Source of the DNA: an uncultured Clostridia bacterium
Lineage (GTDB): Bacteria; Bacillota; Clostridia; Christensenellales; UBA1242
NCBI GenBank assembly: GCA_944350265.1
Contig: CALVOG010000008.1
Span: 1-53,599 of the forward strand
Reading direction: 5' to 3'
Length of the DNA: 53,599 bases
The translations under genes were made by a program, and so were the position numbers. Of this stretch, positions 45,305 to 53,599 are shown piece after piece (the first letter of the stretch is position 1; the number at the start of each line of letters is the position of its first letter). The notes beneath the pieces are model-generated. The model worked only from the letters and a program-made list of their open reading frames with translations, made no database searches and was not told where the DNA came from.

Positions 45305-47107
45305 CTATTTGTCCTCGTCGAGTTTCAAAATGCTCATAAACGCTTCCGCTGGAATCTCCACCGAGCCAATTTTGCGCATTCGTTTCTTGCCCTCTTTTTG
45401 TTTCTCCAAAAGTTTACGTTTTCTTGTTATATCGCCACCATAGCACTTGGCAAGCACGTCCTTGCGCATCGCCGAAATGGTTTCGCGCGCAATTATTTTG
45501 TTGCCTATGCACGCCTGAATCGGCACCTCAAAAAGTTGGCGTGGGATGATTTTTTTTAGCCTCTCGGCAAGTTCTCTTCCGCGAGAATACGCCTTTTCCT
45601 TATGCACAATCATTGAAAGCGCGTCGCACTTTTCGCCATTTAAGAGAATGTCAACGCGCACAAGTTCGGCGCTCTCAAAGCCGTCAAACTCATAGTCAAA
45701 ACTTGCGTATCCGCGCGTTCTTGATTTCAAACTGTCGAAGAAGTCGTAAATTATTTCGCCAAGCGGGATGCGATATTTCAGTTCCACACGACGCTTGTCT
45801 AGGTAGACCATATTCTTATAAACGCCACGCTTGTTTTGGCAAAGTTCCATTATCGTGCCAACGTAATCTGGCGGAGAAAATATGTTGACATTGACCATCG
45901 GCTCTTCGATTTTTGCTATCTCCACCGTTGGAGGGAGGTTGGACGGGTTTGAAACCTCCAGGACGTCGCCGTTAGTTTTATACACATTGTAAGAAACGCT
46001 TGGTGCGGTGGTGATGATATCTAAATTGAACTCGCGCTCCAACCTCTCTGTGATGATTTCAAGGTGAAGAAGTCCCAAAAAGCCACATCGAAAACCATAC
46101 CCAAGCGCCGACGAATTTTCTGGCAAAAACTGAAGGCTGGCGTCGTTAAGTTTGAGTTTGTCGAGCGCGTCCTTTAATTCTCCATACCTTGCGCCGTCGA
46201 CTGGAAAAATACCGCAAAAGACCACGGGCTGAACCTCTTTATAGCCCGCAAGTGGCTCACTTATCGGGTTCGAAGCGCTGGTTATTGTGTCGCCAACTTT
46301 AACGTCGGCAATCGTTTTAATCGACCCCGCAACATAGCCAACTTCGCCCGCTTTTAGAACTTCGCACTCCTTTGTGGTTGGCACAAATATCCCAACTTCC
46401 GTGACCTCAAACTCTTTTTTGGTTTGCATCATTAAGATGCGGTCGCCCTTTTTTATCTTCCCGTCAAACACACGAATTAGGCAAATTGCGCCCTTAAAAT
46501 TATCATAATGGCTGTCGAAGATGAGACATTTGAGTTTAGCGTTTTCGTCGCCAGTTGGCGCTGGTATTTTTTCAATTATCGCCTTGAACACATCTTCAAT
46601 ATTAAGCCCTTCTTTCGCTGAAATGCACGGACAATCTTCCGCGTCCAAGCCTATCACCTCTTCAATCTCCTTCTTCACTTCGCTTACGCGCGCGGAGGGA
46701 AGGTCGATTTTATTGATGATTGGCACAATTTCGAGGTTATTATCAAGCGCCAAAAAGGTGTTGGCAAGCGTTTGCGCCTCAACTCCTTGCGAGGCGTCCA
46801 CCAAAAGCAGTGCACCCTCACACGCCACCAGCGAGCGCGAAACCTCGTATGTGAAGTCGACGTGCCCTGGCGTGTCGATAAGATTGAGTTCAAACTCCTC
46901 GCCCTTATAATTATAGATAAGCCGAGTTGGCGCAAGTTTAATGGTGATACCCTTTTCTCTTTCAAGTTCCATACTGTCGAGAATCTGCGCCTGCATATCC
47001 CTTTTCGCCACCGTGCCAGACATTTCAATAAGCCTGTCCGCAAGCGTCGATTTGCCGTGGTCGATATGCGCGATTATGCAAAAATTACGTTTGTTACTTA
47101 GTTTCAA
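45305..47107 (-). CDS. lepA: Elongation factor 4 (LepA)
   Basis: LepA is a ribosomal GTPase related to EF-G that acts in initiation or back-translocation under stress. The 600-aa product has G1 ([14 protein letters not shown]), G3 ([12 protein letters not shown]), G4 (INKIDLPSA) and the EF4-specific C-terminal segment (FIPREFIP-like [20 protein letters not shown]). It starts at TTG with GAGGAAG six bases before. Its start overlaps the end of the upstream membrane-protein gene by 14 bases. hemW follows without a gap. Confidence 0.97.
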   Translation of the reverse strand: MKLSNKRNFCIIAHIDHGKSTLADRLIEMSGTVAKRDMQAQILDSMELEREKGITIKLAPTRLIYNYKGEEFELNLIDTPGHVDFTYEVSRSLVACEGALLLVDASQGVEAQTLANTFLALDNNLEIVPIINKIDLPSARVSEVKKEIEEVIGLDAEDCPCISAKEGLNIEDVFKAIIEKIPAPTGDENAKLKCLIFDSHYDNFKGAICLIRVFDGKIKKGDRILMMQTKKEFEVTEVGIFVPTTKECEVLKAGEVGYVAGSIKTIADVKVGDTITSASNPISEPLAGYKEVQPVVFCGIFPVDGARYGELKDALDKLKLNDASLQFLPENSSALGYGFRCGFLGLLHLEIITERLEREFNLDIITTAPSVSYNVYKTNGDVLEVSNPSNLPPTVEIAKIEEPMVNVNIFSPPDYVGTIMELCQNKRGVYKNMVYLDKRRVELKYRIPLGEIIYDFFDSLKSRTRGYASFDYEFDGFESAELVRVDILLNGEKCDALSMIVHKEKAYSRGRELAERLKKIIPRQLFEVPIQACIGNKIIARETISAMRKDVLAKCYGGDITRKRKLLEKQKEGKKRMRKIGSVEIPAEAFMSILKLDEDK

Positions 47108-47558
47108 TTTCTTCCTCTTTTTTAGTTAAATTTCCAGCGTTTTTGTTTTTGAAATATTGATTGACCTCGTATAGATAAAGCGAGCCTGCAATCATTAAGA
47201 GTATTAGACATAGAACATATAAAACCACCACCAAAATATTCTTTTCAATGAGGCAGTAGGTGAAGAAAAGGAAGGCAAGAAGATAGTCAAATGCCATAAC
47301 GGCGTAAATGAGGCGCCTGTTTTTATATGCCGAGAGGTAATCGCCCTTCGCCCTTTTCAGCGCAAAAATTGACAATATAAATGTGACAAGCGACACAAGC
47401 AAAATGCTTGCGTTAAGCCCAATTTCCAAAAGTTGCGCGCGATTGGACCTCTCTAAAAGAAGGGCTTGCCCAATGATTATCGCAATAAGAACAAGCGTTT
47501 CAATGCCTGTGACTATCGCGGATATTAGCGACGCAATACGTTCAAAACGTTTTCTCAT
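47094..47558 (-). CDS. Four-helix membrane protein, 154 aa
   Basis: Four hydrophobic helices (about residues 10-31, 47-68, 84-105, 109-130) are followed by a short charged tail ([12 protein letters not shown]). I recognise no family. GGGAGAG precedes the ATG. Its 3' end overlaps lepA, so it is translated first in the lepA-hemW operon. The promoter lies upstream. Confidence 0.78.
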   Translation of the reverse strand: MRKRFERIASLISAIVTGIETLVLIAIIIGQALLLERSNRAQLLEIGLNASILLVSLVTFILSIFALKRAKGDYLSAYKNRRLIYAVMAFDYLLAFLFFTYCLIEKNILVVVLYVLCLILLMIAGSLYLYEVNQYFKNKNAGNLTKKEEEIETK

Positions 47559-47621
47559 CTCTCCCTCAATTCGTTTGGAGCAGTGGTTGGGTCAAAAAAA
47601 ACAATAATTCACTCCAAATTC

Positions 47622-47650
47622 ATTATAATCAAGGCGGAAATGATTGTCAA
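47622..47650 (-). promoter_or_regulatory. Promoter of the lepA-hemW operon
   Basis: TTGACA (47650-47645), a 17-base spacer and TATAAT (47627-47622) form a perfect consensus on the minus strand. Its -35 overlaps the 3' end of the gene at 47647-48105. Confidence 0.85.
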
Positions 47651-48105
47651 ATATTTTTAAAGCCTTCTTGCGAAAAACTGTTGGCGTAAATTCGAGTGCG
47701 CGCGGTGATAAGGTCATAGCAAAATTCAAGTTCGCCACTTTTTACGGAAAGAATCATAAGTTTTAAAGTTAAGGTGTTTTCCAGTGAAATTAGCGATAAA
47801 AAAGCGTCACTTGGCGCGCTTTGGCAGGCATATACGCGCAAAACGTGGTTGCGAGCAAACTTCTTTTTAAATTCCTCGATGTTCTTTTCGGTGACCGACA
47901 TAAGATATTCGCAGTCCGCTTCATTTTCAATCTTTTTAAGGCACGCCGTAATTTTTCCAAAAAGCACCATAATTTCATCGGTGAGCATTGAGAATTCCTC
48001 GTCCTCAAGTTTGACAAACACAAAGCCCTTGTTTTTCAAGGACTTTGAATAGGCGCGCGCCATTGCCTCAAAATCGTCGCACATTTTTTCGTCGTTATAT
48101 TCCAT
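47647..48105 (-). CDS. Hypothetical soluble protein, 152 aa
   Basis: The protein has no signal peptide or membrane helix. It is predicted alpha-helical, with many Lys, Glu and Leu (NEADCEYLMSVTEKNIEEF, RNHVLRVYACQSAP). I recognise no family. The ribosome site is weak. The gene ends across the -35 of the next promoter, so the two are separate transcripts. Confidence 0.72.
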   Translation of the reverse strand: MEYNDEKMCDDFEAMARAYSKSLKNKGFVFVKLEDEEFSMLTDEIMVLFGKITACLKKIENEADCEYLMSVTEKNIEEFKKKFARNHVLRVYACQSAPSDAFLSLISLENTLTLKLMILSVKSGELEFCYDLITARTRIYANSFSQEGFKNI

Positions 48106-48267
48106 ACCATTTTGTATGCGCCACCGCGCGAAATTGATAAATTAAGCGAAAAATTATAAGTCTTTTTTACTAAATGCTATGTTTGTTAGGTTGTTTTAAA
48201 CGTAAAGAAGAACAGTCTAGTTCAGTAGAAATGTTAGAGGTGCGTTGTATGTTTTTTTGAGGATTGA

Positions 48268-48640
48268 TTAGACATTCGCGGGTCGTCCTACGACGAGATT
48301 CTTCGCTTCTCTCAGAATGACCAAGCGCGCTTGGACGTTTGGGGAGTTTTGGGCTTAGCCGTGTTTTGCTGACGAAATAGAGTATGGATTAAACATATGA
48401 AAAGTGGATAAAATAGACATTCGCGGGCGAGTGCTACGACGAGATTCTTCGCTTCGCTCAGAATGACAAATGGGCTGGCAGTCCTTGCGGTATAAGCGAT
48501 ACTGCGCGTTAAACGATAAAAGAATACACAACATCAAAAACGGCACAGCGTGGTTGTAACACAGCCTAAACCGCAAGGCTAAACCGTTAAATGTCATTCT
48601 GAGCAAGGAGCGATAGCGACGCCAGCGAAGAATCTCGTCG
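48268..48640. repeat. Dispersed repeat cluster, locus 4: three half copies
   Basis: Two minus-oriented half copies (48268-48322 and 48412-48467) carry arm A (TTAGACATTCGCGGG and ATAGACATTCGCGGGCG), and one plus-oriented copy starts at 48592 (TGTCATTCTGAGCAAGGAGC, GAAGAATCTCGTCGTAG). The palindrome CCAAGCGCGCTTGG (48321-48334) touches the first, and AGTCCTTGCGGTATAAGC follows the second. The gap 48106-48744 holds these repeats and no credible gene. Confidence 0.6.
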
Positions 48641-48744
48641 TAGGCAAAGCCTAAGTGACTAGCCTCTCGTCTTAAAACCTAGCCGATAAAAAACAAGCAT
48701 ATGATAGGTGTATAATGTGAGTGCTTGTCTGTCACCTTTAAAAC

Positions 48745-49497
48745 CTAGCCAACAAAAAAGGTGGCAAGGCTTAAAAGAATGAGGTAGATGGAAAACCACC
48801 AATATTTGCCACTTGCAAACTTCATCATAAATTTAATGGCAAAAATTCCGCTTACGAACGCCGTTAGAAAGGAAATAATGATGGCGGAAAGCGGATAATC
48901 TATCGAAATTCCGCCACTAATTGCTTCATATACCTCCAAAAACATCGAAAGAATGATGATTGGAATGCTCATAAGAAAGGAAAATTTCGCGCACTCCTTT
49001 TTGTCGGCGCCCGCCATCAGCCCAGCTGATATTGTCGCGCCTGAACGCGAGATGCCCGGAAAAACCGCAAAGCCTTGCATAACACCCATTATAAATGCGG
49101 TTTTAATTGAAAACTCCCTTTTCTTTACTTGAAAAAGTTCGCCCACGACAAGAATTATTGCTGTAAATAAGAAGGCAACAGGCAAAAACGTTCCGCCAAA
49201 GGAGGATTTAATAAGTGGCATCAAAATGAGCGCAATGACGGCAGTTGGAATTGTCGCCGTCACAATCATTATGCTTTTTTGCGAAAACGGATGCCTAATG
49301 AGCGCGAAAATATCCTTATAAAACACCACACATATTGAAAGCAGAGTGGCAACGTGCAGAAGAATGGAGAGAAACAAACTCTCTTCAACTCCAAAAATAT
49401 TCGACAAAAGCACTAAATGTCCGCTGGAGGATACCGGCAAAAATTCGGTCAGCCCTTGCACCAGCCCCATAAAAAATAAAACAAGGAAAATGGACAT
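48745..49497 (-). CDS. uppP: Undecaprenyl-diphosphatase UppP (BacA)
   Basis: UppP removes a phosphate from undecaprenyl diphosphate so that the lipid carrier can be reused for peptidoglycan and glycan export; it also gives bacitracin tolerance. The 250-aa product has the two signature motifs EFLPVSSSGHLVL and PGISRSGATISAG and about eight helices. AAGGAGG precedes the ATG at 49497, which is preferred over an upstream in-frame start. It follows the giant surface protein gene by 50 bases on the same strand. Confidence 0.96.
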   Translation of the reverse strand: MSIFLVLFFMGLVQGLTEFLPVSSSGHLVLLSNIFGVEESLFLSILLHVATLLSICVVFYKDIFALIRHPFSQKSIMIVTATIPTAVIALILMPLIKSSFGGTFLPVAFLFTAIILVVGELFQVKKREFSIKTAFIMGVMQGFAVFPGISRSGATISAGLMAGADKKECAKFSFLMSIPIIILSMFLEVYEAISGGISIDYPLSAIIISFLTAFVSGIFAIKFMMKFASGKYWWFSIYLILLSLATFFVG

Positions 49498-49546
49498 AAA
49501 TCCTCCTTGTTTTATTATATTTATCAATCTCGCATTTTATCCGTGG

Positions 49547-52500
49547 CTATTTTTTGTTGTCTTTCTTATCCTTCGCCACTGTTTCCGTCTTTTTCTTTGG
49601 AGCAGTTTTAGTTTGCTTCGTCGTTTTGGTCGTTTCCTTCTTCTCTTTTGTTGGAGTTTTTCTTGCTTTTCTTTCCACTTTCTTAGTTTCTTCCTCTTTT
49701 TTAGTTTCTTCCGCAAGTTCTCCCACCTTCATTTCTTGGGTGCTTAACTCTTTCATCTTATCCTTCTTTCGCTTGTTATAGATAAGCAAAATGATTAAGA
49801 GAATGAGAAGTAGAATGATGATGGCGATGATGAGATAGATATACCAATAGTTCTCTTCGTTGATGTAAATTTTCGCGTTGCTTCCCACCACGCCGAAGAG
49901 TCCGCCGTAACTTGTTGGGTTATAGTAAGTTGCAAGATAGATGTTCGAAATTGAGTGCCCAGCAAAACTAAATCTGCCGTTAAATGGCTGGCTCACAGTG
50001 CCGATTGGCGTCCAGAACTTTTCGCCAAGCGAGATATCTTCCATCACGCGATAACTTGCGTAACTATAATAAATTCCGTTTTCTGTCACCGCGCCACTGT
50101 TGATTTTTTCCATATAGTAGGTCAAATCTTCAGCGGTATAGATGAGGAATGGGTCGCCCACTTTACCCGAGCCTTGTTCCTCGATTTCTTTCGCGGTGTG
50201 ATAGAGCCTCTCGTAACTTATGTTGAGTGCGATTGTGCCAGCAAGCCTGTTTTCTTCAATTTCTTCCGCAGTGAAGGAAAGTTTGCCGGTTTCGGCGTTA
50301 TAGAATTCGTCCACGCTCACCGTTTCGCCATAGTAATTTAAAATGTCGATTTTGGTGATATTATATCGCGCGTTGACCACGATGCCAATTGAAATACCTG
50401 CCTCAATTTTGCTGATAACCACCTCTGTTCTTTCGCCGTTAAAGGTGATATAGCCCGCCATTGTGGCGTCGTTATTGTCGGTTGCATCGTCGATTAAATC
50501 CTTCTCTTCAAAGGTTTGATTTAAGTATACCGCCACGCTTTCTGGGATAAATTCTGGGTTTATTGGCACAACGTTGTTGTCGCCATCAATCATACTTCCC
50601 ACAATGTCAAGCGTGAAGTATAGGTAATTTGAGGCTATTGAAGAGAGCGAAACATCCAAATTATCCCAACGAACGGCAAAGCCATAGTCAACACGCACTG
50701 CGAAGGTGACAGTGTCGCCAACGCGGACGTCGTAAGTTATCTTCTCTTTATGGAACACGCCGTCTTTGAGATAACCGAGCGTCACGGTTTCTTGCCTGCC
50801 TGCATAGTCCTTTATCGTCATACTTGGAATATAGCCCGAAGTTTCATCGTATTGGCTGAAATCAAGGCGAACGGTTTTTCCTTGCACATAGAGGATGTAG
50901 TTTGTTGCCGAAGTTATCTCGTCTTGCAACTGCCTTGTGCCGAATGTTTCCTTTGTGGAAACCTTATACCACCTTGAGAACTCAAAGCCAGATTCGTCTT
51001 CCGCCTCTTGTGTGACAAAGAGGGTGAATTTTCGAGTTGTATCAACATAGCCCTCTTTGACAAGCGCGTCGGCGAACAAAATTCCCTGCTCAGTGTCACC
51101 CGAGCGGTCTTGCGAAATGCCATACTCCATTTCTCCGCCTGAAAGTGTGACGTTGACTTTGGCGAAGTAGTAAACTTCCACCGTGAGTTCAACAATGTTG
51201 TCTCTTTCGTTTGTAGACCAAGGCACATTGTTTTGGTAACTTACAATCGGGCTAAGTTCGTTGTTGTTCGCATCGCGTTGCTTGATGACGAACTTATAGA
51301 ACTTATAGCCGTTGATTTCTGGCGCTGTCAAGGTGATATCGGTGTTGTATGCGACCTCCAAGTAAAGTGGCATATCCTCGTTAAACCACGAGTTTGTTAT
51401 GTTGATTCCGCCCACCAAGTCCCTAGCCGTGATGTTGGCATTGATGTTAGGCGTGATAACAAAGTTGATTTGTGTTTTTTGATATGACCAGTAGAGGTAG
51501 AGATTGATTGTGATGACACCGTCGGCGCCAATTTGTGCGTTTTCGCTGAGTTGGTATCTGCCCGTTTCTTCATTTAAAACGTAGCCCGTTTCTTCGAATG
51601 GCACCAATGTTTGCCCCGAAGCGTTGATATATTGCTTGCCTTTTCCGCCGTCATAGGTGAAGTAGCCCGCAAAGACATTGTCCGCCTTCGTTTGAACGAT
51701 GTCAAGCCTGCCATTCACATAGGAAAGGTTCGTGGTGATGTTGGCGCTGTTTGCAACTGATAGGTCAAGCGTTTCATAGAATTTCACATTGTCGATGGTT
51801 GCCACAACGCCGTTTTCAAGCGAGGTATCCTTCAAAACCACCCTATATTCTTGCGGTGTGAGGTTGATTGAAATTTCGCTGTCCTTTGAAATTTCGCTGA
51901 CGTCAAAGTAGATAACGTAGAGATAGTTATTTTCCTCAAAATCTAAGAGGTGGCCCTTAACGTTGGTCACAGTGAGGTTATCGCTTGCAAATGTCAAACT
52001 TATATCGTCAAGGTCAACCATAAAGCCAAGTCTAACATATGCTGTCACCTTAAAGCGGACGTCCGTGAAGCCGACAACTTGAAGAGCGGAATAGTTCGAA
52101 CCACTCGTCCAAATTCTGTCGGCATACTCGTCGGCAATATCCACAAACAAACTTCCGCCATTGACAACAACGCCCTTTTCATTTTTGAAGTTGATGTCGA
52201 TAATGTTCTTATGTGGCGCCACCAAAACGTCAATTCCAATCTCGTTGACCTGCCCGATGATGTTGAACATTCGATAGATTGAATATGTTCTGTCGTTTTG
52301 GTTGTAGTCGGTGATGTGCTGAATGCTGACAAGGTCGCCACGCGTTGAAACGATATCCAAAAGCGAATACCCTGCACGCATCAACTCGATTCTAAGGTAT
52401 ACTTCGCCACCTGTTATCGTTGTGAGCGTAAAGTTTTGCCCCGGCATATCGGAAGAGTCTTTATAGTGGTTAAGCGTGCCGTTTATATAGCCATACGAAT

Positions 52501-53599
52501 TGACTTCGCTGACCACGCCGTCGTTATAGCCCACAAGCGAAATATTGGCAACTGCGCTGTCCTCTTCGCGCACGCCGTCATAGTCGATATATGAAGTAAT
52601 CGCAAAATCCACCGAACTTGGCATAAACGCAACGAAGAAGGAGACATTGTTGTTTAAATTCGCGCCAAAGCCTAACTCTAACATCTTTGCAGTGCTTAAA
52701 TTAAGCGAAATTGTTGAACCAGTGCCACTGTTGTATTCAATATACTCGAAGTCGCCCTTAACAAGTTGCGAACCGGAGTATTCAGCGCCGATGATGTAGC
52801 CGTAGCCATAATAGGTGTAGCCGTCACGCGCACGAATTGTGAGCGTTTTGCTGGAACCGTAGTAAAGGCTGATGTGTCCGTCAGTGATTGGCGTGTTGCC
52901 GTCGTAGAAAGTGGAATAGATTTGGCTGTAAACCTCCTCTCTATCCACAGCGCCACTTTCCTTGCCGAGCGTGTAGTAACTATACGCCCGAAGCGACACG
53001 TTAAACTCCGCTTTTGAGAAGATTGCGTAGTAGGTGACATCGCCTATGACTGTCACGTTGTAAGGGTTAACATTCTCTAAAACTCCACTGCCTTCAATAA
53101 TCTCAGCGCCGTCATTCGACCAGCCTGCAAAGTTATAGTCGTCCAAGGCGTTTTCAAACCACAGTGCGACCGCCGAATTATATTGAACATCCGCCGTGGT
53201 CTTGCCTTTTTCGTTGATATAGGCGGTGAAATTCGAAAGGATGTCGGCGTCCTCAACAATCGCGCCTGTTTCGTCATAAACAATAATATCAGCGGTGATT
53301 GTGTAGGTTTCATATCCTATCGCAACGCCAACGACGGCGTCTTTTGTTATGTTTCCAACGGTGAAGGTGTAGTAGCCATAATACTGACTATCTTCCTGCT
53401 CAATGACATCAAATTCGACCTCTTCTTTTTCATCTTCGCTATACGCAAAGTTCACACTGCTTACAATATATCCCGTTTTCAAACTTAGATAAGCCACCAA
53501 ATCGTCACCTGTTGTGACATAAGCAACCGTTTGAATGGTGCTGTCATTTACCAAAAGACGGCTGACTGCATCTTGTATGTCAAAATTGAATGTGACCTT
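49547..53599 (-). CDS. Giant extracytoplasmic beta-repeat protein (partial, start outside window)
   Basis: The frame is open to the window edge, so at least 1350 residues are visible and the N-terminus is missing. Almost all is an outside, Tyr/Asn/Val-rich beta-repeat region with motifs such as NFAGWSNDGAEI, GYTYYGYGYIIGAEYSG and VAYNTDITLTAPEINGYKF, like InlB/Listeria-Bacteroides repeats. Near the C-terminus a GLUG-like segment follows (KVGDPFLIYTAEDLTYYM, FWTPIGTVSQPFNGRF, YGGLFGVVG), then one membrane helix (IIAIIILLLILLIILLIYN) and a roughly 75-residue Lys/Thr/Glu-rich cytoplasmic tail. There is no LPXTG. It is probably a surface or adhesion protein. Confidence 0.9.
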   Translation of the reverse strand, partial: KVTFNFDIQDAVSRLLVNDSTIQTVAYVTTGDDLVAYLSLKTGYIVSSVNFAYSEDEKEEVEFDVIEQEDSQYYGYYTFTVGNITKDAVVGVAIGYETYTITADIIVYDETGAIVEDADILSNFTAYINEKGKTTADVQYNSAVALWFENALDDYNFAGWSNDGAEIIEGSGVLENVNPYNVTVIGDVTYYAIFSKAEFNVSLRAYSYYTLGKESGAVDREEVYSQIYSTFYDGNTPITDGHISLYYGSSKTLTIRARDGYTYYGYGYIIGAEYSGSQLVKGDFEYIEYNSGTGSTISLNLSTAKMLELGFGANLNNNVSFFVAFMPSSVDFAITSYIDYDGVREEDSAVANISLVGYNDGVVSEVNSYGYINGTLNHYKDSSDMPGQNFTLTTITGGEVYLRIELMRAGYSLLDIVSTRGDLVSIQHITDYNQNDRTYSIYRMFNIIGQVNEIGIDVLVAPHKNIIDINFKNEKGVVVNGGSLFVDIADEYADRIWTSGSNYSALQVVGFTDVRFKVTAYVRLGFMVDLDDISLTFASDNLTVTNVKGHLLDFEENNYLYVIYFDVSEISKDSEISINLTPQEYRVVLKDTSLENGVVATIDNVKFYETLDLSVANSANITTNLSYVNGRLDIVQTKADNVFAGYFTYDGGKGKQYINASGQTLVPFEETGYVLNEETGRYQLSENAQIGADGVITINLYLYWSYQKTQINFVITPNINANITARDLVGGINITNSWFNEDMPLYLEVAYNTDITLTAPEINGYKFYKFVIKQRDANNNELSPIVSYQNNVPWSTNERDNIVELTVEVYYFAKVNVTLSGGEMEYGISQDRSGDTEQGILFADALVKEGYVDTTRKFTLFVTQEAEDESGFEFSRWYKVSTKETFGTRQLQDEITSATNYILYVQGKTVRLDFSQYDETSGYIPSMTIKDYAGRQETVTLGYLKDGVFHKEKITYDVRVGDTVTFAVRVDYGFAVRWDNLDVSLSSIASNYLYFTLDIVGSMIDGDNNVVPINPEFIPESVAVYLNQTFEEKDLIDDATDNNDATMAGYITFNGERTEVVISKIEAGISIGIVVNARYNITKIDILNYYGETVSVDEFYNAETGKLSFTAEEIEENRLAGTIALNISYERLYHTAKEIEEQGSGKVGDPFLIYTAEDLTYYMEKINSGAVTENGIYYSYASYRVMEDISLGEKFWTPIGTVSQPFNGRFSFAGHSISNIYLATYYNPTSYGGLFGVVGSNAKIYINEENYWYIYLIIAIIILLLILLIILLIYNKRKKDKMKELSTQEMKVGELAEETKKEEETKKVERKARKTPTKEKKETTKTTKQTKTAPKKKTETVAKDKKDNKK

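Noticed and set aside
48355..48606. 83-aa frame on the minus strand
   Set aside because: It is built from repeat copies (CHSERSEESR phrase).

Overview
This is a 53.6-kb stretch of a low-G+C chromosome that looks like a Clostridia-type member of the Bacillota (Firmicutes). The support is the gene content: a Spo0A homologue, a SpoVB-like flippase, a YetF/DUF4363 pair, a VanW-domain protein, YlxM-Ffh, KhpA between RpsP and RimM, RbgA and RecO. AGGAGG-type ribosome binding sites and TTGACA-N16-18-TATAAT promoters are common. TGA is used as a stop, so the code is standard. Species or order cannot be fixed from the window. No prophage, IS transposase, CRISPR array or antibiotic-resistance cassette was seen.

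Layout. 1-2.34 kb is the 5' two thirds of a 23S rRNA gene on the minus strand. It has its own promoter and boxA leader and no 16S gene upstream, and its reading at the macrolide site corresponds to A2059G. 2.4-3.1 kb holds intergenic repeats. 3.1-6.9 kb (minus) carries a hypothetical gene, a possible 48-aa ORF and secA. Divergent from secA is a 1098-aa membrane-anchored coiled-coil protein of unknown function. 10.8-14.7 kb (minus) holds a Myb-like regulator, DUF4363, YetF and a SpoVB-like flippase. 15-19 kb holds a LysM mini-protein, a TVP38 family membrane protein, a T-rich tract, a VanW protein and a small membrane protein. 19.4-24.5 kb (minus) is an operon-like block: a small membrane protein, dnaB, a membrane-anchored protein, a lipoprotein and gltX. 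24.8-29.8 kb holds small unknowns, recO, a LURP-one protein and several membrane proteins. A solitary tRNA-Ala(TGC) lies at 30.3 kb.

31-36 kb holds a zinc-ribbon mini-protein, a serine palmitoyltransferase-like PLP enzyme and a 716-aa surface protein, with repeat clusters between them. Spo0A, at 36.5-37.2 kb, has Glu at the phospho-acceptor position. 37.6-47.6 kb is a long minus-strand translation and secretion block: a small membrane protein, lepA, hemW, ylxM, ffh, rpsP, khpA, rimM, trmD, rbgA, yraN and dusB. rplS and rnhB are missing from their usual places. The window ends with uppP and the 3' part of a giant surface protein.

How it fits together. Most genes are housekeeping: translation (gltX, lepA, rimM, trmD, rpsP, rbgA, dusB), membrane targeting and export (secA, ffh, ylxM), replication and repair (dnaB, recO), and envelope lipid-carrier recycling (uppP). 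The accessory layer is envelope-facing: SpoVB-like, VanW, LysM, large repeat-rich surface proteins, a lipoprotein and a possible sphingolipid-type enzyme. The parts most worth a second look are the 23S A2059G state, the unlinked 23S gene, the atypical Spo0A receiver, the composite inverted-repeat element with interchangeable arms, the coiled-coil giant beside secA, and several promoter-backed small genes.
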